From Flavobacterium sp. (lineage in GTDB: Bacteria; Bacteroidota; Bacteroidia; Flavobacteriales; Flavobacteriaceae): a DNA stretch of 64,000 nt. Both the position numbers and the translations under genes were made by a program. Every line of letters starts with the position of its first letter. Position 1 is the stretch's first letter. Under the pieces are notes generated by a model. The model worked only from the letters and a program-made list of their open reading frames with translations, was not told the origin of the DNA and did no database searches. Of this stretch, positions 57,840-64,000 are shown one piece after another. The DNA lies in contig NZ_JAIXRZ010000013.1 of NCBI RefSeq assembly GCF_027484945.1, forward strand, positions 1 through 64,000, read 5' to 3'.

Positions 57840-58124
57840 ATGGAAACAAAAAGAAATCGACATAGAATATTAATTGCAAGTTTGCTTTTAGTGGCAATTA
57901 TATTAATAACTGTTTTTTGGCTTACGGGCAAAAATGTGAATGTATATCAGGCAAGTTTTGTTGGTGCTATTTTTGAAATTATCTGGCTACCAATGATACT
58001 TTTTACATTTATATTGCCATTAGTATGTATCTATTTTTGGAGCTCTGAAAGGTGGAGTTATAAATCACCATTTCTATATTTAACAATTGCATCCTCGCTA
58101 TCTTTAAATTTGTTTCTTTTCTAA
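57840..58124 (+). CDS. Small membrane protein, unknown function
   Basis: Three hydrophobic segments. Confidence 0.55.
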   Translation: METKRNRHRILIASLLLVAIILITVFWLTGKNVNVYQASFVGAIFEIIWLPMILFTFILPLVCIYFWSSERWSYKSPFLYLTIASSLSLNLFLF

Positions 58125-58399
58125 AAAGGGAAAATTGCTTGATAGTTTGTTTAACAGACTAATACTTAAAAAGCACAACTAATATAAAGAATTAAACTTA
58201 TTCTTTAAATAATTGTAGAAATGAAACGTCAAATATAAAAAAGTAGATGCCTAATTACAAATTTGGCATTATACCTGTGCAGAATGGAGTAAAGGGACTT
58301 TTTTGGTGAAAACAGGCTCGTAATATAATGATACACAATAATAAGATATTAAATACAAAAAAAAACAATAAAGAATTAAAGAGCATTTTATTTAAGTTA

Positions 58400-58428
58400 A
58401 AAACCACAGTTCAAAAGCTGTGGTTTTT
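58400..58428. terminator. Bidirectional hairpin AAAACCACAG...CTGTGGTTTT
   Basis: Inverted repeat with flanking A/T runs. Confidence 0.8.
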
Positions 58429-58456
58429 TTATAACCTAATGTTATTTGTCTAGAGG

Positions 58457-58930
58457 TTAAAAAGGTAATTCCGTATTTCTTTTAATATCTCCAAACACCT
58501 CTGTTTTAGGTTCATATTGTTGGTAATACTCCCTCTCAAAAGCCAATTCAAATTCATATTCTTTTTGCTCTTTAGTTCCAATACTAATCTCAAGGTAGGG
58601 AACTATTTTTTTGGCCCTTGCTTTAAATTCAATTTCATTTAGTTTTGCTTTAGTTTCCATTACGAATGATAAAACAATAATATCCTTATTTGGAGTAAAA
58701 TCATAAAATCCGGAGGGACTCAATTTGCTCCACCATTCACGGTTGGAAGATTGACCTACTAATCCTGTTTTGGAATTGGATAATCTTTTATAGAACTCAC
58801 TAACACTATTAACTCTTCGGTAAAATGTTTCGGTTGAAAAGGTAATTGTCGCAACATACCAATACCTATTTTCTTTTTGTTCTTTTATTTCACGAAGTAA
58901 TGACTTTATCTTCTGTTGTAGCTTATTCAT
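58457..58930 (-). CDS. Hypothetical protein ending in ELPF
   Basis: 157-aa ORF. Confidence 0.6.
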   Translation of the reverse strand: MNKLQQKIKSLLREIKEQKENRYWYVATITFSTETFYRRVNSVSEFYKRLSNSKTGLVGQSSNREWWSKLSPSGFYDFTPNKDIIVLSFVMETKAKLNEIEFKARAKKIVPYLEISIGTKEQKEYEFELAFEREYYQQYEPKTEVFGDIKRNTELPF

Positions 58931-59059
58931 AAATATTGATTGATTGTTGTAATGGGGATAATCCCCCAGACCTGTTTTAGACCGATTTTAGTTTATTACT
59001 TTAATATTACTAGCGGTGTTTCCCAGCAAAAAAGGTCAGTATTCACCCCATTAAAGGTA

Positions 59060-59677
59060 TTAAAATGGTAGTTCTACACTCTTTAACATACGCATTTGTT
59101 GAGGGAAGTCAAGGATGTTATCCCCATTTTCAATATCAAATACTACCAATTCCATTGGGAAAAAGGACATTATTTGTAGTTCTAATGCATTAACATATTT
59201 TTCCAAATCTGATAATCTTTTTTTGGTAAACTGTTTGGTGTTCGCATAATATATAAAACAGGATTCTATCATATCCTGAATATCCATAATTTCTATTCCA
59301 ACATCTTCTGAAACTTGATAAAAATGGATGTGAAGATTGGGGTATTTAGCTTTTTTGTTATATTGAACTTCCGGTTTTACAAAAGTTATCTTATCTATTA
59401 GTTTGGATTTATTCTCCTCAACAATTTTTTTAATTCCATCAATTCTAAAATAATTCATAATTGTAAATTTATCAGTTGGATTGATTGTTACCGTCCAATG
59501 TTTTAATCGCAGAGGAAATTCAATCTTGCTTTCAACAATTTTTAACTCTTCTAACCTGTTATACAGCTTAAGGCAATTGTCCCGCTGTTGTGGAAATTCA
59601 CAATCCACCTCTATTGAAATTAATCCTTCTCCGTCTGATTTACATCCAAATCCAAATAATGGCTTTAACTTTTTCAT
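59060..59677 (-). CDS. Hypothetical protein ending in ELPF
   Basis: 205-aa ORF. Confidence 0.6.
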   Translation of the reverse strand: MKKLKPLFGFGCKSDGEGLISIEVDCEFPQQRDNCLKLYNRLEELKIVESKIEFPLRLKHWTVTINPTDKFTIMNYFRIDGIKKIVEENKSKLIDKITFVKPEVQYNKKAKYPNLHIHFYQVSEDVGIEIMDIQDMIESCFIYYANTKQFTKKRLSDLEKYVNALELQIMSFFPMELVVFDIENGDNILDFPQQMRMLKSVELPF

Positions 59678-59973
59678 AATACTCTTTTATTATAAGTATT
59701 CGTAAAAATGGGAAAAGTCATTTTTTGACTAAATTTTTCTATAAATTTTTTTAAGTTTTGACCCAATATTTTTTTAAATAGAGTTCTAATATATTAATTT
59801 TTTGAGTTGATGTTTATAAGCAATATTATCACCCATATATAATTAGGTTAGGGAAGGGGCTACTTATGGAAGGATACCCCCAGCGGGGGGAGGACTATCC
59901 CCATAGGGAGTATGGTATTTGGTATGTATGCTTTTTATTATTACATTGCATAAAATTAATTAATGTATTAGAT

Positions 59974-60423
59974 ATGAAAAAAGGGAATAGAAAAGAATTT
60001 GATTTTAGAGGTTACGGGTTTGATTCTTCATCTTCAAGCATACCATTTATTATTCCATTAACCACGATTGCTTTTAATGAATTTTGTAATAACAATAAAC
60101 AAGTTCTTGAAACTTATAACTTTTGGAAAGAAAAGATTGATGAACTTCATTATAGATTAAATTACACCTATAAATTATCGGTTGTAAAGAATAGAGATGC
60201 AAATAAAAGTATATTGGCAAGAGTTAAATGGCAATATAAATATAAAGGAGAATATAGAAAACCTGCTTATATAGGAGTTTATATAGGTTCATTAAAAGAT
60301 TTTCCAAAGGGACTAGATGAAATCAATATAAATGAAGTAGCAAAAATGAAAATTGAAGAGTATTTTACCAATAAAATACCACTACTATTCAAGGATATTA
60401 ATGGAAATGAATATCAATTATAA
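59974..60423 (+). CDS. Hypothetical protein; start revised to MKKGNRKEFDF
   Basis: Coherent coding from this Met; 5' extension covers GC-rich hairpins. Confidence 0.55.
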   Translation: MKKGNRKEFDFRGYGFDSSSSSIPFIIPLTTIAFNEFCNNNKQVLETYNFWKEKIDELHYRLNYTYKLSVVKNRDANKSILARVKWQYKYKGEYRKPAYIGVYIGSLKDFPKGLDEININEVAKMKIEEYFTNKIPLLFKDINGNEYQL

Positions 60424-60448
60424 AATAATTCAATAATTAATTATACTT

Positions 60449-60476
60449 AAACCGCTGTAATTCAGCGGTTTTTTAA
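60449..60476 (+). terminator. Terminator AAACCGCTG-TAATT-CAGCGGTTTTTT
   Basis: Inverted repeat + T-run. Confidence 0.85.
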
Positions 60477-60741
60477 TTTTATGAAAAAATAATTTCATTA
60501 CTGCATTGCATATTAAAATAGAATGTACTAGATTTGTACCCGAATAGCAATACAAACAAAGTTTAGTTATTTAAGTTCTTTAAAATATGACTTTATAATT
60601 TTTAGATTTAATTATTATTCTATAATAAATCTATGGACGAAAGAGCCGTCCTTAAACCCTGTCTTCAGTGAGGACTAACACTTCAAAAACCCGTTTCAAC
60701 CAGTCGTAAAGGTTCATTTTTTAACTCTAAAATCTGAACTA

Positions 60742-62196
60742 ATGAAAACAATTTTTGACCAAAGTGTGGTAAGTGTAGCCACCGAAAAATTACACAAAAA
60801 CGAATTCTTAAATTCAATTTATCTTGTTCCTGAAAACTATGATGTAATTAAAAACAACATCAAAGAGTTTGGACTTCTTACCCCATTATTAGTGGATGAA
60901 AACTATTGTGTTATTTCAGGTAATCTTCGCCTTCAAATTGCAATAGATTTAAAGATGGGAGAAGTTCCTGTGGTATTTGTATCCACACCAACTGAAAAAA
61001 GTGATGTTATCGCATTAGCTACAAATCATTTTAGAAAAAAATCTTGTATTGAGATTCTTCGTGAGATTGACTTTTATGCAAAGTATTATTCTATTAAACC
61101 AGGAGACAGAACTGATATCAATCCTGAACTAAAATTAGCGAAGGTTGAAAAGGATTTGGCTTATAAAGAATTGGGGACTTATAAAGTAAGAAAATTAAAA
61201 TCTATCCAAACATTAGGTGCTCAACTTTATGGTAATGATTCAACTAAAGTGGATGAATTATTATTAAAGGTGGATAAGGGAGCATTAACTTTAAATAAAG
61301 TTGAGGAGAGATTAAATAATGAAATCATTAAAAAGACAAATAATGATGTAGTTCCAAAGGTTTATGATTTTATTACAGAGAAGGTTAAAATATATAATCA
61401 TACTTGTGAAGTAATGTATGAACTTGAAAATAATTCAATCAATACGATTGTAGTTTCCCCTCCATATTTTGGAATGTTTGATTATGGTACCGGTAAAACT
61501 CAACTTGGATTTGAAAAGGATGTTGAAGAGTTCGTGGATAAATTGGTTTCTATTTTCAAAGAAGCATTTAGAGTATTAAAAGAGGATGGTTCCTTGTTTG
61601 TTAATTTGAATGATTGTGTTAGAGAAGGGCAATACCAATGCGTACCTGAATTGTTTTTGATTAAAATGATTCAAACGGGTTTATGGAGATATAACGATAA
61701 ATTAATGTGGTTGAAAAATAATAGTCAATATACTTTTGGAGATAGAAGTGTTAGAAATTTTGAACCAATATTTCACTTTACAAAATCAGCAAATCACTAT
61801 TATGATTCCACTTGGTTAGAATCATTTGTTGATGAAAAAAATGATATTTCGTTTGGAACTACAGGAATTAAGCCAAAAATTATTTCTGCAATTGATTTTA
61901 GAGATGGGGTTCTTCAATCTAATGGTTCTAACACATTAGAGTTAAGAAGAAAATGTGCAGAAAAAGGCTTTTTTATGGAACACTCTTGTACGTTTCCAAT
62001 TGATTTGCCATTAATCTGTGTACTTTCAACAACAAGACCAGGCGATACCGTTTTGGACTTGTTTAATGGAACTGCAACAACCGGAGAAGTTTGTGTTCTT
62101 ACAGATAGAAAATATGTTGGATATGAATTGAATCCTCAATTTGTAATGGCTTCAGAGGTTAGATTGTCAAATTATGAATTAGGTCAAGTAGCATAA
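60742..62196 (+). CDS. ParB-like N-terminal domain fused to a beta-class amino-methyltransferase (m4C/m6A)
   Basis: LLVDENYCVISGNLRLQIAIDLKMGEVPVVFV; VVSPPYFGMFDYG (motif IV); DLFNGTATTGEV (motif I). Confidence 0.88.
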   Translation: MKTIFDQSVVSVATEKLHKNEFLNSIYLVPENYDVIKNNIKEFGLLTPLLVDENYCVISGNLRLQIAIDLKMGEVPVVFVSTPTEKSDVIALATNHFRKKSCIEILREIDFYAKYYSIKPGDRTDINPELKLAKVEKDLAYKELGTYKVRKLKSIQTLGAQLYGNDSTKVDELLLKVDKGALTLNKVEERLNNEIIKKTNNDVVPKVYDFITEKVKIYNHTCEVMYELENNSINTIVVSPPYFGMFDYGTGKTQLGFEKDVEEFVDKLVSIFKEAFRVLKEDGSLFVNLNDCVREGQYQCVPELFLIKMIQTGLWRYNDKLMWLKNNSQYTFGDRSVRNFEPIFHFTKSANHYYDSTWLESFVDEKNDISFGTTGIKPKIISAIDFRDGVLQSNGSNTLELRRKCAEKGFFMEHSCTFPIDLPLICVLSTTRPGDTVLDLFNGTATTGEVCVLTDRKYVGYELNPQFVMASEVRLSNYELGQVA

Positions 62197-62269
62197 TTTG
62201 TTTTATTCGAGGAAACCGATTAAACCCCGCATTTGGTAAGGCGTATTTTACCTCTAAAAATTTAGAGAT

Positions 62270-62872
62270 ATGATAAACAATAATGTAATATGGGTTAATA
62301 CTTCAAGTTTAATTTTTAATCCTTTATGGGTTGATAAAACAATAAATAATAGTTGGGAATATTCTTGTTTAATGACTGAAGTGTCAGTTTATGGAATTCA
62401 ACTACCAATAGAAGTATCAGTAGATAATGTTGTTATAAACGGTAATAAAAGATTAAAAATTGCAATTGACTTGAAGATGGAAAAAGTCCCGATAATTCTT
62501 TATCAAGATGATAAATTAAATGATTTAATCACTTCATCTTTTAAACCCTCAGATTTAGTTAAGATACTTGAAGTTTTTGACTCTAAATATGGATTAAAAT
62601 ACTCTACAAGATATAATAAAAAAAAGTTGCCTAAAGTTATAATTTCATTAAGATTATTTTTAATAGGAAGTAATGAAAGGATAAGTCAAATATATCAACT
62701 TAAAGAATATTCGAAACAGGTTAGAAAATCCTATTCTTTTGAAACAAATGAAATATGGGACCAACTTGATAGTTTTAATATTTCATTAGATGAGGGAATT
62801 GAAAGAATGAAAGATTTATTTGAAAGAAAGACAACAATTAATTTTTCTTTAGAAAATAAAATGGTCGCTTAA
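62270..62872 (+). CDS. Stand-alone ParB-like protein, paralog of the preceding gene's N-terminus
   Basis: VVINGNKRLKIAIDLKMEKVPIILY matches VISGNLRLQIAIDLKMGEVPVVFV. Confidence 0.7.
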   Translation: MINNNVIWVNTSSLIFNPLWVDKTINNSWEYSCLMTEVSVYGIQLPIEVSVDNVVINGNKRLKIAIDLKMEKVPIILYQDDKLNDLITSSFKPSDLVKILEVFDSKYGLKYSTRYNKKKLPKVIISLRLFLIGSNERISQIYQLKEYSKQVRKSYSFETNEIWDQLDSFNISLDEGIERMKDLFERKTTINFSLENKMVA

Positions 62873-64000
62873 ACTTTATACAAGGTATTCATATCCTTGT
62901 AAAATTTATCGGTATCTTCATATAGTTCCAATGTTTCAAAGGCTTTAAGGTAATTTTCAGTAATAGTTGTGCTGGAATGACCTAAAGCCTTTGATACTTT
63001 ATACAAGTCGTTAGTGGTTTTTCTAAAATTGTGGGCAAAAGTATGTCTTGCTGAATAATACGAGAATGGTTTAATGTCTTTTTCTCTTGCTATTATTTTT
63101 AACATCTTATTGGTTTTGGCATTTATGGAACTAATTTTTTCATAGATTTTTTGTGCATCAGTCGCATCTTCAAAGTAATCACTAAAAATAAATTCATTTC
63201 TATTTCTTGAATATTTTTCAATTACAAGCCGTAGTAATTTATCTCTATTTCCAATTATATCTTGAAATTCTTTAATTTCTTGTTCTGTTAACTCACGATG
63301 ATTTATATAATTACGGTACTCACGATATTTAACTTCAAGCTCAAAGATGTTTTTTCCATCTTTATTTTTACAAGCAGTATATTGTTCCGGATTTCTCGGG
63401 AATACTGTTTCGGGGAGGTAATATTTCAATATATTCAAGGTTTTATCATTAAGATAACAATGCATTACCTGCCCTGTTTTAGACATAGTGTATACCAATT
63501 CATTATATTTAAGGTTGGACCAAGTTAACCTAATGAGGTCGTTGAACCTAATGCCCATTAGATAGAATGCCATTAAAAAATGAGTTAATGCATAAAATTC
63601 ATTTGACATTGGTTTTATATCAAAATGTAATGATTCATCTAATGTATGTATGTCTGATAATTTTAGTGTGATTTTTGTCCCCCCATTTTCTTTTATCGGG
63701 TCAAACTTATGATATGGATGAACCCGAGGCAAAGTAAATCTTGGGTTGTCTTCCGCATAAGTTAATGAAGTTTTTAATACTTTATTATAATTTTTTAGTG
63801 CTGCACTTGATAACTTTCTTTTGTTTATTAAATATTGATTGAATAACCTAATATGTTCTTTATTGATATCTTGAAGTGGTAATAAAATCAATTGTAATTC
63901 TTTCAGGTGTTTAATTATTGTTGTGTATCTTTTTACCGCTGAGATTCTGTTTTTTGATTGAAAATCTCTAATTCTCTCGTTGAATAAATCCCCAAGAGTT
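62869..64000 (-). CDS. Tyrosine recombinase/integrase, 5' end beyond window
   Basis: GIRFNDLIRLTW; SARHTFAHNFRK; ALGHSSTTITENYL; frame stays open upstream of the listed start (TLGDLFNERIRDFQSKNRISAVKRYTTIIKHLKELQL). Confidence 0.93.
   Translation of the reverse strand, partial: TLGDLFNERIRDFQSKNRISAVKRYTTIIKHLKELQLILLPLQDINKEHIRLFNQYLINKRKLSSAALKNYNKVLKTSLTYAEDNPRFTLPRVHPYHKFDPIKENGGTKITLKLSDIHTLDESLHFDIKPMSNEFYALTHFLMAFYLMGIRFNDLIRLTWSNLKYNELVYTMSKTGQVMHCYLNDKTLNILKYYLPETVFPRNPEQYTACKNKDGKNIFELEVKYREYRNYINHRELTEQEIKEFQDIIGNRDKLLRLVIEKYSRNRNEFIFSDYFEDATDAQKIYEKISSINAKTNKMLKIIAREKDIKPFSYYSARHTFAHNFRKTTNDLYKVSKALGHSSTTITENYLKAFETLELYEDTDKFYKDMNTLYKV

Larger units (their letters stand above)
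52046..64000. mobile_element. AT-rich integrated element adjacent to tRNA(CAU), continues past the window
   Basis: Composition shift after the tRNA; two recombinases, Fic fusion, ParB-MTase, many unknown ORFs. Confidence 0.75.

Noticed and set aside
60633-60649. GGACGAAAGAGCCGTCC as part of a hammerhead ribozyme
   Set aside because: No CUGANGA core in the correct arrangement; treated as a simple hairpin.

Overview
The window reads as a Flavobacteriia-type (Bacteroidetes) chromosome segment. Positions 1-~51.9 kb are core genome: dinB (cut by the left edge), pyk, rnc, fabF, acpP, purN, rnhA, a PurF-like amidotransferase, sod, AddA/AddB-like nucleases, kbl, an OmpA-family protein, sdhCAB, a GH92 hydrolase, glyS, thiL, lepA, dus, rbfA and mce. 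An AT-rich integrated element starts after a tRNA(CAU) at ~52.0 kb and runs off the right edge. It carries a wHTH-Fic fusion, a serine recombinase, a ParB-methyltransferase fusion and a tyrosine integrase open to the window end. The most interesting candidates are: (1) a two-component locus at 37.5-45.3 kb in which a 75-aa exported peptide made of four exact-period 13-aa repeats (EIGGRGQVGTGSY) sits between two lipoprotein TPR histidine kinases, whose sensor halves are much more AT-rich than their kinase halves; (2) two tandem small-RNA-like genes at 11.16-11.45 kb, each with a Bacteroidetes -7 box at the same spacing, a conserved ~47-nt body and an unrelated terminator hairpin; (3) a comF gene broken by one in-frame amber codon; (4) exact 24-bp repeats upstream of the Fic gene and an attC-like imperfect hairpin in the island. 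All calls come from reading sequence and translations; no database search was run.
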